From contig CAWIFQ010000003.1 of assembly GCA_963835495.1 (NCBI GenBank), positions 1,798,001 through 1,862,000 on the forward strand: a DNA stretch of 64,000 nucleotides, in the 5' to 3' direction. Position numbers and translations under genes: made by a program. Positions 17,020 through 27,124 of the stretch are shown one piece after another. This DNA is from Acaudatibacter sp963835495. Lineage in GTDB: Bacteria; Pseudomonadota; Alphaproteobacteria; Caulobacterales; Caulobacteraceae. Each line of letters opens with the position of its first letter. Position 1 is the stretch's first letter. The notes beneath the pieces were generated by a model. It ran no database searches and was not told the origin of the DNA. It saw only the letters and a list, made by a program, of their open reading frames with translations.

Positions 17020-17655
17020 CTACCGGATCGAGAGGTAGGGCAGCAGCTTCGCGAACAGCTGTCCGCGCGTCTTCACGCCGATCTTGCCATAGGCTCGCTT
17101 CACGTGAGTGCGGACGGTGAGGATCGACTTGCCGAACTGCTCGGCGATCTCGCGGCTGGAGTAGCCCTTCACCAGCTGGATGATCACCTGGTGCTCGCCT
17201 GGGGTCACGCCGAACATCGACTCGAGATCGGCGCACTCGATCTCGGCGGAGGTGCGTAGATCTCGAACCAGCAGGGCCACCGGGCTGTCGGCTTCTTCAC
17301 CGAGTGCGAAGGCGTCGATCAATAGCGCCGACGGGCCGCCGGCGCCGACGATGCCTACACGAGGAGCCGTCGCGGCTTCAGCTACGATGGCGAGAAGCTC
17401 GGCGCCCGAGCGGCGGTCGCGGGTCGCCAGCGAACCGTCGCGCAGGCTGACGACGCCGCTGAATTCGATCAACGCAACGGCGTTGGCGTTCGCCGCCAGC
17501 ACCGTGAAGTCCCGCGCGATCACCAGACGCGCCGCAGCGTCCTGGGAAAACCAACGCGCAGGCCAGTCCCCGCCGTCCCCCTCCACGCTCCCTCCACTAA
17601 CGCGTGACGCAGCCCCCTGTCGTCGTCCTCGCGCGAAGGCTACCGCAGACCGCAA
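17020..17655 (-). CDS. LuxR-type HTH transcriptional regulator
   Basis: The C-terminal 60 residues are a LuxR/NarL HTH (VTPGEHQVIIQLVKGYSSREIAEQFGKSILTVRTHVKRAYGKIGVKTRGQL in register with the family). The N-terminal part (AARLVIARDFTVLAANANAVALIE and LRDGSLATRDRRSGAEL) looks like a small PAS-like sensor domain. There is no receiver Asp or autoinducer-binding domain. The exact start is uncertain because several upstream GTG/ATG codons exist; the one giving 211 aa is used. No target can be inferred from neighbours. Confidence 0.75.
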   Translation of the reverse strand: MRSAVAFARGRRQGAASRVSGGSVEGDGGDWPARWFSQDAAARLVIARDFTVLAANANAVALIEFSGVVSLRDGSLATRDRRSGAELLAIVAEAATAPRVGIVGAGGPSALLIDAFALGEEADSPVALLVRDLRTSAEIECADLESMFGVTPGEHQVIIQLVKGYSSREIAEQFGKSILTVRTHVKRAYGKIGVKTRGQLFAKLLPYLSIR

Positions 17656-17835
17656 CCGCCGCGCGTCACTAGAGTTTGGTACTAGCGGCGCGGCTTAGTC
17701 GACCGGACTTGGGGCCGCACCATCCCATGCCGTGAATGTTAGACCTCGACACCCGCGAAACGAGAGTTCGCCGCAGGAGGGCCGAGGCGAGAATTGGCGA
17801 TGCAGGGCGGGGTTGTGACTTGGCGCCGCCGCTCA

Positions 17836-17855
17836 CTGCTGTCACCCTGCTGTCA
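17836..17855 (+). promoter_or_regulatory. Direct repeat before the YafY-type gene
   Basis: The nonamer CTGCTGTCA occurs at 17836-17844 and again at 17847-17855, an 11-base period that places both copies on the same face of the helix, 17 bases before the start codon. This looks like an autoregulatory operator for the WYL/YafY regulator, whose relatives often bind CTGACA/TGTCAG-type sites. Inference. Confidence 0.45.
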
Positions 17856-17871
17856 GGACGGAGGGCTCATC

Positions 17872-18606
17872 ATGTCCGCCATGCGACGAACCGAGCGGCT
17901 ATTCGCCATCATCCAGATCCTGCGCCGGGCCCGCGCGCCGATCACCGCGCAAGCCATGGCCGAGGAGCTGGAGACCTCGCTGCGCACGGTGTACCGCGAC
18001 GTGGCCGAGCTGATCGCCCAGCGCGTCCCCGTGCGCGGCGAGGCCGGCATCGGCTACATGCTGGAGAGCGGCTTCGATATGCCGCCGCTGATGCTGACCC
18101 CGGACGAGATCGAGGCGGTGGTGCTGGGCGCGCGCTGGGTGGCCGGCCGCGGCGATCCGGCGTTGGCCCGGGCGGCGGACGACCTCGTCGCCAAGATCGG
18201 CGCGGTGATCCCCTCGCACCTGCGCCCGTTCCTGCTCGACGGCGCCTTGACCACCCCTGACCGCCGCGACCGCATCCGGCCGGACAGTTTCGACGTCGCC
18301 AAGGCTCGCGCCGCGATCCGCGCCCAGACCAAGATCCGCCTGACCTACTGCGACGAGACCGACCGGGCCACCGAGCGCACCGTCTGGCCGGTTGCGATCG
18401 CCTACTACGAGACCGTCCGGCTGCTGGCCGCCTGGTGCGAGCTGCGACAGGACTTCCGCCATTTCCGCACCGATCGGGTCACCCAGGCCGAGTTCCTCGA
18501 GGAACGCTACCCAGCCCGCCGCGATATCCTGCGCAGCCAATGGCGCAAGGCGATGACGACCGAGCACAGCCGTTGGACCGGCGCGGTCCGGGCGGCGGCG
18601 GAATAG
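17872..18606 (+). CDS. YafY-family (HTH-WYL) transcriptional regulator
   Basis: The 244-aa protein begins with a DeoR-like winged HTH (RTERLFAIIQILRRARAPITAQAMAEELE, SLRTVYRDVAELI) followed by a WYL effector domain, here with AIAYYETVRLLAAWCELRQDFRHFRTDRV in the sensor core. The ATG at 17872 follows a GGAGGG site, and the MSAMRRTERL start is typical. WYL proteins sense small ligands or nucleic acids and often autoregulate. It converges on ligA (stop codons one base apart). Confidence 0.85.
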   Translation: MSAMRRTERLFAIIQILRRARAPITAQAMAEELETSLRTVYRDVAELIAQRVPVRGEAGIGYMLESGFDMPPLMLTPDEIEAVVLGARWVAGRGDPALARAADDLVAKIGAVIPSHLRPFLLDGALTTPDRRDRIRPDSFDVAKARAAIRAQTKIRLTYCDETDRATERTVWPVAIAYYETVRLLAAWCELRQDFRHFRTDRVTQAEFLEERYPARRDILRSQWRKAMTTEHSRWTGAVRAAAE

Positions 18607-20719
18607 TCACCCGACCAGCGCCAGCCACTCGTCCTCTGTCAGCACCTTCAGGCCCAGCTCGGCGGCGGTCTTGAGCTTCGAGCCGGCGCCAGGGCCGGCG
18701 ACGACGATGTCGGTCTTCTTCGAGACCGAGGACGCGACCTTGGCGCCGAGGCTTTCAGCCTGGGCTTTCGCTTCGTCGCGGGTCATCCGCTCCAGCGAGC
18801 CAGTGAAGACCACGGTCTTGCCGGCGATGGCGGTGTCGGTCTTCGGGCGCTCCGCGTCCTGGATGGTGAGCTGCTCGGTCAGCGCCGCGACGATGCGGCG
18901 GTTGTGATCCTCGCCGAAATAGGCGGCGGCGGCCTCGATCACCGCCTCGCCGATCTGATCGACGGCGTCGAGCTCGGCGATGGCCTCGGCGTCTCCGGCC
19001 GCGACCTTGTCCATGGCCTCGAGGAACGCCGCCGCCGAGCCGTACGCGCGGGCCATCCCAACCGCAGTCGTCTCGCCGATGTGGCGGATGCCGAGCGCGT
19101 TGATGAACCGATCCAGCCCGATGGTGCGACGCGCCTCGATCGCGGCGACCAGATTGCGGATCGAGGTTTCGCCGTAGCCATCGCGGGTTCGCAGCGCCGC
19201 CAGCGCCGCTTCGTTCCGAGCCAGGCGGAAGATGTCGGCCGGCTCCCGGATCAGGCCCTCGTCGAAGAAGGCCTGCAGCTGCTTGATCCCTAGCCCCTCG
19301 ATGTCGAACGCGCGGCGCGAGCAGAAATGGATCAGGTGCTCGATGCGCTGGAACGGGCAGGCGAACTCGCCGGTGCAGCGGCGGATGACGCCGTGGATCG
19401 GCGCGCCCTCCGCGTCCACGCCCTGAACATCGCGGGTCAGCGGCGTGTGCAGAGGGCACGGGCAATGAGTCGGAAACTCGAACGGCGCCGCGCCCGCAGG
19501 ACGCTCCTCCAGCACGACGCCGACGATCTGCGGGATCACATCGCCGGCGCGCTGGATGATCACCGTGTCGCCGACGCGGATGTCCTTGCGGGCGATCTCG
19601 TCGGCATTGTGCAAAGTCGCGTTCTCGACCACCACGCCGCCGACGGTGACCGGCGTCAGCCGCGCCACCGGGGTCACCGCCCCCGTGCGGCCGACCTGCA
19701 GGTCGATCGCGTTCAGGATGGTGCGCGCCTGCTGCGCCGGGAACTTGCGGGCAATGGCCCAGCGCGGCGAGCGGGAGACGAACCCGAGGCGTTGCTGCCA
19801 GTCCAGCCGATCGACCTTGTAGACGATGCCGTCGATGTCGAAGCCGAGATGCGGACGCAGGCGCTCCATCTCGGCGTAGGCTTCGAGCAGCCCCTCCATG
19901 TTGAACACCTGCTTCGCCTGCGGCGTGACGGTGAAGCCCCAGCTGCGAAACGCCGCCAACGCCGCCCACTGCGTCTCGGCGAACGGCGCGCTGAGTGCGC
20001 CCCAGGCGTAGGCGAAGAAGTGCAGGCCGCGCTGAGCCGTGATCTTGGGGTCGATCTGGCGCAGCGAGCCGGAGGCGGCGTTGCGCGGATTGACGTAGGT
20101 GCGCTGGCCGGCGGCCTCGGCGGCGGCGTTGAGCGCGGCGAAGTCTTCGTGGCCGAAATAGACCTCGCCGCGCACCTCGATCACGTCCGGCCAACCGTCG
20201 CCGGACAGGCGGTGAGGAATTTCGGCGATGGTCTTCAGGTTGGCGGTGACATCCTCGCCGACCCGGCCGTCGCCGCGCGTGGCGCCCTGGACGAAGACGC
20301 CGTTCTCGTAACGCAGCGAGGCCGAGAGGCCGTCGATCTTCGGCTCGGCGGTGTAGGCGACCTCATCTTCGCCAAGGCGCAGGAAGCGCCGCACCCGGGC
20401 GTCGAATTCGCGCGCATCGTCGTCGGAGAAGGCGTTGTCGAGCGAGAGCATCGGCACGCCGTGCTCGACCGGCGCGAAAGACGAAGCCCGCGCGGCGCCC
20501 ACCCTGAGCGACGGCGAGTTCTCGCGGACCAGGTGCGGGAAGCGCGCCTCGATCTCGGCGTTGCGGCGCTTGAGGGCGTCGTAATCGGCGTCGGAGACGG
20601 TCGGCGCTTCTTCCTGGTAGTAGCGGATGTCGTGCGCAGCCAGCTCGTCGGCGAGCCGCGTCAGCTCCGCCGTCGCCTCGGCCTCCGAGAGCGTATCGAC
20701 CCGGCTTCGGATCAGGCAT
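18607..20719 (-). CDS. ligA: NAD-dependent DNA ligase, apparent 1-base insertion near the start
   Basis: LigA seals nicks during replication and repair. The adenylation Lys lies in the EPKIDGLSASLRY motif, followed by the GATRGDGRVGEDVT motif, an OB fold, a four-Cys zinc finger (HCPCPL, RRCTGEFACPF), HhH repeats, and a C-terminal BRCT domain (KTVVFTGSLERMTRDEAK). The NAD-binding Ia domain (RYYQEEAPTVSDADYDALKR) is in the main frame, but no ATG, GTG or TTG precedes it there. The ATG at 20719 (MPDPKP) joins it if one base of the CCC at 20700-20702 is skipped, giving 703 aa. Overlaps the recN end. Confidence 0.85.
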
Positions 20720-22412
20720 GCATCAGCGCGCGGGCTGCGGCGCGGGCGGCTTCGGTGATCTCGGCGCCGGAGAGCATGCGGGCGATCTCCTCCTCGCGGG
20801 CTGGCGGGGTCAGCACCTCAACATCGGTGCGGACCTTATCGCCCTCACCTTGCTTGATCACGCGCCAATGGCTGTCAGCACGCGCCGCGATCTGCGGGCT
20901 GTGCGTGACGACCAGCAGCTGCGCGCCGCCAGCGAGACGCTTGAGCCGCTGACCAACCGCGTCGGCCACCGCGCCGCCGACGCCCTGGTCGACCTCGTCG
21001 AAGATCATCAGCGGCTGCTCGCCGCCGCGGCTGGCCAGCGCGACCTTGAGCGCCAGCGCGAGGCGGGACAGCTCGCCGCCGGAGGCAATGGCCCCCAACG
21101 CCCCGAACGGCGCCCCGGGATTGGTGGCGATCTCAAACTGGACCCGGTCGGCCCCCGAGGGGCCAGCGCGGTCTTCGGCGGTGGGCTCGACCGCAACCCG
21201 GAAGCGCGCCTTGTCGAGCTTCAGCGGGCCAAGCTCGGCCTCGACGGCCGTGGCGAGGCGGTCGCCGGCAGCGCGGCGGGCGGCGGTGAGGGCCTGGGCG
21301 GCGGCCAGGTAGGCCGCACGCGCCTTGGCGGCGGCCGCCTTGGCCGCCTCAAGCGACTCCTCCCCGGTCTCGATCGCGTGAAGACGCGCGGCGATCTCGA
21401 CGCGGGCGGCCGGCAGGTCGGAGACGGTCACGCCAAGCTTGCGAGCCGCGGCGCGCAGGGCGAAGAGCCGTTCCTCGACCTGCTCCAGCCGATCGGGCTC
21501 GAAATCGAGCGCCTGGGCGGCGGCGTCGATCGCCGACTCCGCCTCGGTGATCTCGGACAGCGCGCGCTCGGCCGCCTCGATCGCCTCGGCAAGCAGGTGG
21601 AGAGCCCGGCTCTCGGGGTCCGCGCCTGAGGCCACCGCGCGCTCCCTGGCCCGCTCCAGGGCCCGCAGTGACTGGCCCAGACGGTGGGCCACCGCGCCCG
21701 CGCCGAAGCCTTCGGCCGCGGCGGCGATGTCGGCGATGGTCTTCTCGGCGGCGCCGAGCAACGCCCGCTCGCCGGCCAGCGCGGTTTCCTCGTCGTCACG
21801 CGGATCCAGCCGGTCCAGCTCGGCCAGGCGCTCGGAGAGCTCGGCGGCTTCTTCGGCTGAGCGCCCGGCGGCGTCGATCAGGCTCTGCGCCCTCTCCCGC
21901 GCCGCCCGCCACAGGCTCCAGGTCTCGGCGCAGGCGGCCAGTTCCGGGGCGAGCACGCCGAAGGCGTCCAGCAGCGGGCGATGTGTGGCGGCGTCGAGCA
22001 ATCCGACGGTCTCGTGCTGGCCGTGAACCTCCAGAAGCAGCGCGCCGAGTTCGCGCAGCACGGCGACGGTCGCCGGCTGATCGTTGACGAAGGCGCGCGA
22101 GCGGCCGTCGGCGGCCAGAGTGCGGCGCAGCACCAGGTCTTCGTCCGGGGCGTAGTCGAGCCCCTTTTCCTCAAGCACCGACCAGACGGCATGGCCGGGG
22201 CCGGGCGCGAAGATCGCCGTGGCCGCCGCCTGCTCGGCGCCCCGGCGGACCAGGCCAGCGTCGGCGCGGCGACCGGTGGCGAGACCGAGGGCATCGAGGA
22301 TGATCGACTTGCCGGCGCCGGTCTCGCCGGTGAGCGCCGTCAGGCCCGGTCCGAACGCCAGGTCCAGGCGCTCGATCAAGACGACATCGCGGACGCCGAG
22401 GCCAATCAGCAT
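20712..22412 (-). CDS. recN: DNA repair protein RecN
   Basis: This SMC-like ATPase acts early in recombinational repair of double-strand breaks. The 566-aa protein has an N-terminal Walker A (GETGAGKS, about residue 30), long coiled-coil arms in the middle (Ala/Glu/Arg-rich, about 150-370), and a C-terminal ABC signature (SGGELSRLALALKVAL) with Walker B (LMIFDEVDQGVGG) and the THSPQIAA loop. Length is normal. It sits between bamD and ligA, as in related Caulobacterales, and its 3' end overlaps the inferred start of ligA by 8 bases. Confidence 0.93.
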   Translation of the reverse strand: MLIGLGVRDVVLIERLDLAFGPGLTALTGETGAGKSIILDALGLATGRRADAGLVRRGAEQAAATAIFAPGPGHAVWSVLEEKGLDYAPDEDLVLRRTLAADGRSRAFVNDQPATVAVLRELGALLLEVHGQHETVGLLDAATHRPLLDAFGVLAPELAACAETWSLWRAARERAQSLIDAAGRSAEEAAELSERLAELDRLDPRDDEETALAGERALLGAAEKTIADIAAAAEGFGAGAVAHRLGQSLRALERARERAVASGADPESRALHLLAEAIEAAERALSEITEAESAIDAAAQALDFEPDRLEQVEERLFALRAAARKLGVTVSDLPAARVEIAARLHAIETGEESLEAAKAAAAKARAAYLAAAQALTAARRAAGDRLATAVEAELGPLKLDKARFRVAVEPTAEDRAGPSGADRVQFEIATNPGAPFGALGAIASGGELSRLALALKVALASRGGEQPLMIFDEVDQGVGGAVADAVGQRLKRLAGGAQLLVVTHSPQIAARADSHWRVIKQGEGDKVRTDVEVLTPPAREEEIARMLSGAEITEAARAAARALMHA

Positions 22413-22442
22413 GGCCGCAGGGTGACCCAGAATCGGCCTTGC

Positions 22443-23483
22443 CTAAAGGCCCAGCACCCCATGGACCAAGCCGGTGTTCTTCTTCGGCGCCGGCGCCTGG
22501 GCGTGCTCGCCCTGGCCGACCGGCGCGGCGGTGGGATCCGTGTCGGGCGCCGCCGCTGGCGCGGCGTCGGCGGTCTGGTTCACCGGCGCCGCCTGGTTGG
22601 GCTGATCGCCTGGCGGCGGCAGGGTGGTGCTCTTGTCGTGGCGGCCGAAGAACGGGAAGTGCGGGCCGCGGCGACCGCCCGCGTTCGGCGCGACCGCCGG
22701 CTGGTAGCCCCTGCTGGTCAGCAACGTGTAGGCCGCCTGATACCAGGGATCGCCCGGATAGTTGTAGCCGAGCACCGCGCCGTTGCGGCGGGCTTCGCCG
22801 ACCAGACCGACGGTCAGATAGGCCTCGACCAGGCGGTAGAGCGCTTCGGGCGTGTGAGAGGTGGTCTGGTACTTGTCGACCACCGTGCGGAAGCGGCCGA
22901 TCGCGCCCATCGGATCGCCGGCGCGCAGATAGTAGCGGCCGACAGTCATTTCCTTGCCGGCGAGCTGGTCCTGCACCATGTCGATCTTCAGCCGGGCGTC
23001 GGCGGCGTACTCGCTGTAGGGATAGCGCTTGGCGACCTCGCGCAGCGCCTCGCCGGCGGCGGCGGTGGAAGCTTGGTCACGGCCGACGTCGACGATCTGT
23101 TCGAAGTAGCAGATGGCCTTGAGGTAGTAGGCGTAGGGCGTCGACGGGTTGCCCGGATACAGCGAGATGAACTGGTCGGCGTCGGCGATCGCTTCGGAAT
23201 AGTTGTTGCCCTCGTAGTGGGCGTAGGCAGTCATCAGGATCGAGCGGCGGGCCCACTCCGAATAGGGGTGCTGGCGCTCCACCTCGCGGAAGTAGTCGAC
23301 CGCCTCGCTCCACTGGTGCTGGTCGAGGCGCGTGGCGCCGGCGTTGTAAAGCAGGTCAACCGGATGCTCCTCGTAGGCGAGCTCGGGCTTCTTCTTCTTG
23401 CCGAAGGTATGGCAGCCGGAGACGGCGACGCAGGCCGCCAGGAGCACGATCAGGCTGGCGCGGCCGTAGGGAAGTCGAAACAA
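22443..23483 (-). CDS. bamD: Outer membrane assembly lipoprotein BamD
   Basis: BamD is the essential lipoprotein partner of BamA in beta-barrel insertion. The signal peptide ends in lipobox VSGC (Cys24). Five TPR-like repeats follow, for example AVDYFREVERQHPYSEWA, ADQFISLYPGNPSTPYAYYLKAICYFEQI and ALREVAKRYPYSEYA, which are diagnostic of BamD/ComL. A Pro/Ala-rich low-complexity tail extends the C-terminus to 346 aa, longer than E. coli BamD. The start is a TTG with GAAGG upstream. Confidence 0.92.
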   Translation of the reverse strand: MFRLPYGRASLIVLLAACVAVSGCHTFGKKKKPELAYEEHPVDLLYNAGATRLDQHQWSEAVDYFREVERQHPYSEWARRSILMTAYAHYEGNNYSEAIADADQFISLYPGNPSTPYAYYLKAICYFEQIVDVGRDQASTAAAGEALREVAKRYPYSEYAADARLKIDMVQDQLAGKEMTVGRYYLRAGDPMGAIGRFRTVVDKYQTTSHTPEALYRLVEAYLTVGLVGEARRNGAVLGYNYPGDPWYQAAYTLLTSRGYQPAVAPNAGGRRGPHFPFFGRHDKSTTLPPPGDQPNQAAPVNQTADAAPAAAPDTDPTAAPVGQGEHAQAPAPKKNTGLVHGVLGL

Positions 23484-23588
23484 ACCGTTGGAACCTTCTC
23501 AAGGCGCCCGGCGACGCAGGCCCCCGCTTCTACACCACCCAAAGGCGGCGGCGAAAGGGCGCTTGGGCGGCGCAGTGTCTCAGCTCCC

Positions 23589-24356
23589 TCAGCCCCCGCC
23601 GTTGATGTTGATCTTCTGGCCGTTGGCGTAGGGATTGGCGGAGGAGACCAGCCAGACCACGGCGGCGGCGACGTCTTCCGGCACGCTGACGCGGCCGAAC
23701 GGAGAGCGGGCGTCGAGTTCGTGGATGTCTTCGAGGCCGGTTGTCGCTTTGGTGAGGCGCTTGCCCATTTCGGTGACGGTCAGAGCGGGGGCGACGATGT
23801 TGGTGCGGATGCCGTGCTCGCGCTCTTCCTTCGCCAGGGTCAGGGCCAGCGCCTCCATGGCGGCCTTGCCCATGTTGTAGGGCGCCCCGCGCGGCCCCAT
23901 GCCCAACGTGGCCACGCTGGAAATCATGATGATGTCGCCGCGGCCTTTGCCGCGCATGTGCGGCACGACCAGCTTGGCGAGATAGTGCGGCCCGAACGCG
24001 TGGACTCGCACCACACGCTCCATCTCGGCCGGGTCAGTGTCGGCGACGCTCTGGCCGCGGCTGGCGATGCCGGCGTTGTTGACCAGGATGTCGATGCCGC
24101 CAAAGTCGCGCAGCACGTCGGCGACCATGGCCTGGTCTTCGTCCCAGTTCTCCACCGAGGCGGAATAGGCCTTGGCCTTGCGGCCGAGCGCCTCGATCTG
24201 CCTCACCGTCTCGGCGGCGGCGTCCGCGTCGCGCCGGTAGTTGACGGCGACGTCGGCGCCGGCTTCGGCCAGCGCCACGGCGATGGCGCGGCCGATGCCG
24301 CGGCTGGCGCCGGTGACGAGCGCGGTGCGGCCCGTAAGGTCGATCTGAATGGACAT
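23589..24356 (-). CDS. SDR family oxidoreductase
   Basis: This classical short-chain dehydrogenase/reductase of 255 aa has the NAD(P)-binding TGASRGIGRAIA motif at about residue 15, NNAG at about 90, a catalytic Ser (ISSVATLG), and YNMGK as the Tyr-x-x-x-Lys pair. An Arg after the second strand (NYRRD) suggests NADPH. It is similar to FabG but lies 9 bases after lpxC and ends KININGGG, so the substrate is open. Co-transcription with lpxC is likely. Confidence 0.88.
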   Translation of the reverse strand: MSIQIDLTGRTALVTGASRGIGRAIAVALAEAGADVAVNYRRDADAAAETVRQIEALGRKAKAYSASVENWDEDQAMVADVLRDFGGIDILVNNAGIASRGQSVADTDPAEMERVVRVHAFGPHYLAKLVVPHMRGKGRGDIIMISSVATLGMGPRGAPYNMGKAAMEALALTLAKEEREHGIRTNIVAPALTVTEMGKRLTKATTGLEDIHELDARSPFGRVSVPEDVAAAVVWLVSSANPYANGQKININGGG

Positions 24357-24365
24357 GCTGCTCCC

Positions 24366-25254
24366 CTAGATTGTTGTGGTTGTCGCCGGCGCGACGGTGG
24401 TCAGCCTCCAGGCGTCCGGACGGTCCAGCAGCGCCCGGACCAGCTGATTGTTGAGCGCGTGACCGGCGCAGGAGGCTTCGTAGCGGCCAAGGATCGGATG
24501 GCCCACGAGGGCGAGGTCGCCCAGCGCGTCGAGCGCCTTGTGGCGGACGAAATCGTCCGGGCGGCGCAGCGTCCCGGGGTTCATCACTCCGTTCGCATCG
24601 ACGACGATGGTGTTGTCCAGCGAGGCGCCGCGGCCGAGGCCGGCGGCGCGCAGCTGTTCGACCTCGGCGAGGAACCCGAAGGTGCAGGCGGCGGCGATCT
24701 CGCGGCGAAAAGACGCGGGGTCGACCGCGACTTCCAGAGTTCTGACGGCCGATCACCGCCGCATCGAAGATGATCTCGACCGACATCTCGAACCGATCGG
24801 CTGGCGTAAGGGCGACGCGTTTGCCCGGGGCCGCGATCTCGACCGTCTGCAGGATCTCCAGGTAGCGACGGGGCGCGTCCAGCTGAACGAGACCTGCTGC
24901 ATCGATGGCCGCGACGAAGTCGGCGGCCGAGCCGTCGCCGATCGGGGTTTCGGGACCGTCGATCTCGGCGACGACGTTGTCGACACCCAGGCCGGCCAGC
25001 GCCGACATCAGATGTTCGACCGTGGCGACGGTCGCGCCGGCGCCGTCGCCGATCACAGTGGCCAGGCGCGTATCGCAGACCGTATCGACGCGCGCCGGGA
25101 TCACTGGCCGGCCGGGAAGGTCGGTGCGGACGAAGACAACGCCGGTGTCCGCCGCGGCCGGGCGCAGCGTCAGGTTAGCCGGCAGGCCGCCGTGTACGCC
25201 GACGCCGCCGATGCGGACTTCTTTGGCCAGGGTGGTCTGGAACTCGGAAACCAA
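24366..25254 (-). CDS. lpxC: UDP-3-O-acyl-GlcNAc deacetylase, apparent 1-base insertion
   Basis: LpxC is the zinc amidase that commits UDP-acyl-GlcNAc to lipid A synthesis. The N-terminal part reads TTLAKEVRIGGVGVHGG through VEHLMSALAGLGVDN (zinc His) to FDAAVIGRQ. The reading frame then shifts by +1 at the TT at 24740-24741, and the C-terminal part continues as TLEVAVDPASFRREIAAACTFGF, RHKALDALGDL (His and Asp ligands) and GHALNNQL. Skipping one base restores 295 aa, normal for LpxC. The TTG start has GGAGG eight bases upstream. LpxC is essential, so a sequencing insertion is more likely than a true mutation. Confidence 0.85.
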
Positions 25255-25393
25255 GCGCGCCGCCTCCGTCGCGGGTCAGCGACCGCTACAGTCGCTGGGC
25301 GGCGGAGGCAACCGGCGTCAGGACGCGATTTCGGCGATACCGGAAGTAATCGTCGAAACGCGGTGAATTGTCAAGCCGCTTGTCGAAGCGCCG

Positions 25394-27007
25394 TCAGTTG
25401 GCGAGGCGGCGCAGGAACGACGGGATTTCCAGGTCGTCCGGATCTTCCGCAGACTGGGCCTGGGGCTGAGCCGCGGGCTGGGCCGATCCAGTGGAGCGCA
25501 GGCTCGGCGCCGGCGCTTCTTGTCGTGGCCGGCCGCCGAAGATGCTGAGCCAGCCGCCCTTCTGCCGACGTTCCTCGCCGTAGTGCGACGATTCCGGGAA
25601 CAGCGGCCCGGCTTCGTCGTCCTCGTCGGCGACCGACGGGTCGACGATGCGGGCGATAGGGCGGATCTGCGGCTGGATCACGGTGGGTTCCGGCGCGGCG
25701 GCGACGGGCTCGGGCGCTGGGGCTTCGCGCTTCACCTCGGGCTCGACCGAAGAGCGCTGCGCGGCGTAGCTCGCCGTGGGCAGCGGCTCGAACATGGCGG
25801 TCTGCACCACGGGGGCCGGGGCCGCGACCTGCGTCGTTGGCTCGTAGAGCGGTTCCGCCTCAGTCTCGTAAGCCAGCACGGGTTCCGGCATCGATTCCGG
25901 GGCGATCTCCGGCTGGAGCGACAGCACCGGCTCCGGCTGGCGGATCGGTTCCGGCTCGTGGATCGGCTCCGGCGCGATCGATTGCGGCTGCTCGGTGCGG
26001 CGGGAAGAGCGGCGCGGGGCCGGCTCGATCGCCGAGATCGCGACGCCGTCCATGCCGGTGGCGACCACCGAGACGCGCAGAGTGTTGGCGAGCGTCGGGT
26101 CGAATGCGGCGCCGAAGATGATGTTGGCTTCCGGGTCGACCTGGGCCGAGATGGCGTTGGCCGCCTCGTCCACCTCGAGCAGGGTCATGTCGAGGCCGCC
26201 GGTGATGTTGACCAGCACGGCTTTGGCGCCCTTGAGCGTGACTTCATCGAGCAGCGGGTTCTGGATCGCATTTTCGGCGGCCATCAGCGCGCGGCCTTCG
26301 CCGGTCGCCTCGCCAGTGCCCATCATCGCCTTGCCCATCTCGGTCATCACCGTGCGGACGTCGGCGAAGTCGAGGTTGATCAGACCCGGCAGGACCATCA
26401 GGTCGGTGATCGAGCGGACGCCGGAGTGCAGCACCTGGTCGGCCATGGCGAAGGCCTCGGCGAAGGTGGTGCGCTCGTTGGCGACGCGAAACAGGTTCTG
26501 GTTCGGGATCACAATCAGGGTGTCGACGTAGCGCTGCAGCTCGGCGATGCCGGCGTCGGCCAGGCGCATCCGGTGACGGCCCTCGAAGTGGAACGGCTTG
26601 GTGACGACGCCGACGGTGAGGATGCCCCGCTCTCTGGCGCACTTGGCGATGACCGGCCCAGCGCCGGTGCCGGTGCCCCCGCCCATGCCGGCGGTGATGA
26701 AGACCATGTGGGCGCCGTCGAGGTGCTCGCCGATCTCTAGGGTGGACTCCTCGGCCGCCGACATGCCGACCTCGGGGTGGGCGCCGGCGCCAAGGCCTTG
26801 GGTAACCTGAACGCCAAGTTGGACGCGCTTGTCGGTCTTGGAGAACGCGAGTTGCTGGGCGTCAGTGTTGGCGACGACGAATTCGACGCCTTCGAGCCCG
26901 GCTTCGATCATGTTGTTGACCGCATTACCACCGGCGCCGCCGATGCCGAAGACCACGATCCTCGGCTTAAGCTCCTTGGTTTCCGGTGCGAATACTTTGA
27001 ACGTCAT
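25394..27007 (-). CDS. ftsZ: Cell division protein FtsZ
   Basis: This tubulin-like GTPase polymerises into the Z-ring. The GTP-binding loop GGGTGTG is at residues 109-115 and the T7 synergy-loop region near NLDFADVRTVM. After the GTPase core (about 320 aa) comes a long, disordered Pro/Glu/Gln-rich linker, as in Caulobacter FtsZ, and the conserved C-terminal peptide DLEIPSFLRRL that binds FtsA and other partners. Total 537 aa. The ATG at 27007 (MTFKVFAPE) was chosen over a weak upstream start at 27031. It has its own 243-bp upstream region with a CtrA box and GANTC sites. Confidence 0.96.
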   Translation of the reverse strand: MTFKVFAPETKELKPRIVVFGIGGAGGNAVNNMIEAGLEGVEFVVANTDAQQLAFSKTDKRVQLGVQVTQGLGAGAHPEVGMSAAEESTLEIGEHLDGAHMVFITAGMGGGTGTGAGPVIAKCARERGILTVGVVTKPFHFEGRHRMRLADAGIAELQRYVDTLIVIPNQNLFRVANERTTFAEAFAMADQVLHSGVRSITDLMVLPGLINLDFADVRTVMTEMGKAMMGTGEATGEGRALMAAENAIQNPLLDEVTLKGAKAVLVNITGGLDMTLLEVDEAANAISAQVDPEANIIFGAAFDPTLANTLRVSVVATGMDGVAISAIEPAPRRSSRRTEQPQSIAPEPIHEPEPIRQPEPVLSLQPEIAPESMPEPVLAYETEAEPLYEPTTQVAAPAPVVQTAMFEPLPTASYAAQRSSVEPEVKREAPAPEPVAAAPEPTVIQPQIRPIARIVDPSVADEDDEAGPLFPESSHYGEERRQKGGWLSIFGGRPRQEAPAPSLRSTGSAQPAAQPQAQSAEDPDDLEIPSFLRRLAN

Positions 27008-27109
27008 CGGAGCCCCGCGTCCTTCCGCCATGCCAGTCAGTGAAATGTGGGCCAGCGAATTGCTCGCCGGCCCGCTTTGCCGATGGGATTAACTGGACGA
27101 CCACCATCG

Positions 27110-27124
27110 TTAATTGCGCGTTAA
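27110..27124 (-). promoter_or_regulatory. CtrA box in the ftsZ promoter region
   Basis: On the minus strand the sequence reads TTAA, seven bases, TTAAC, a perfect CtrA consensus oriented toward ftsZ and ending 103 bases before its ATG. In Caulobacter crescentus CtrA represses ftsZ in swarmer cells through such a site. Two GANTC methylation sites lie just upstream (27136-27140 and 27218-27222). Conservation of this layout supports functional control; binding itself is inferred. Confidence 0.7.

Noticed and set aside
20363..20719. A separate small protein starting MPDPKPGRY
   Set aside because: Only the first six codons are meaningful, as the probable ligA start; the remainder is Arg-rich shadow sequence of ligA.
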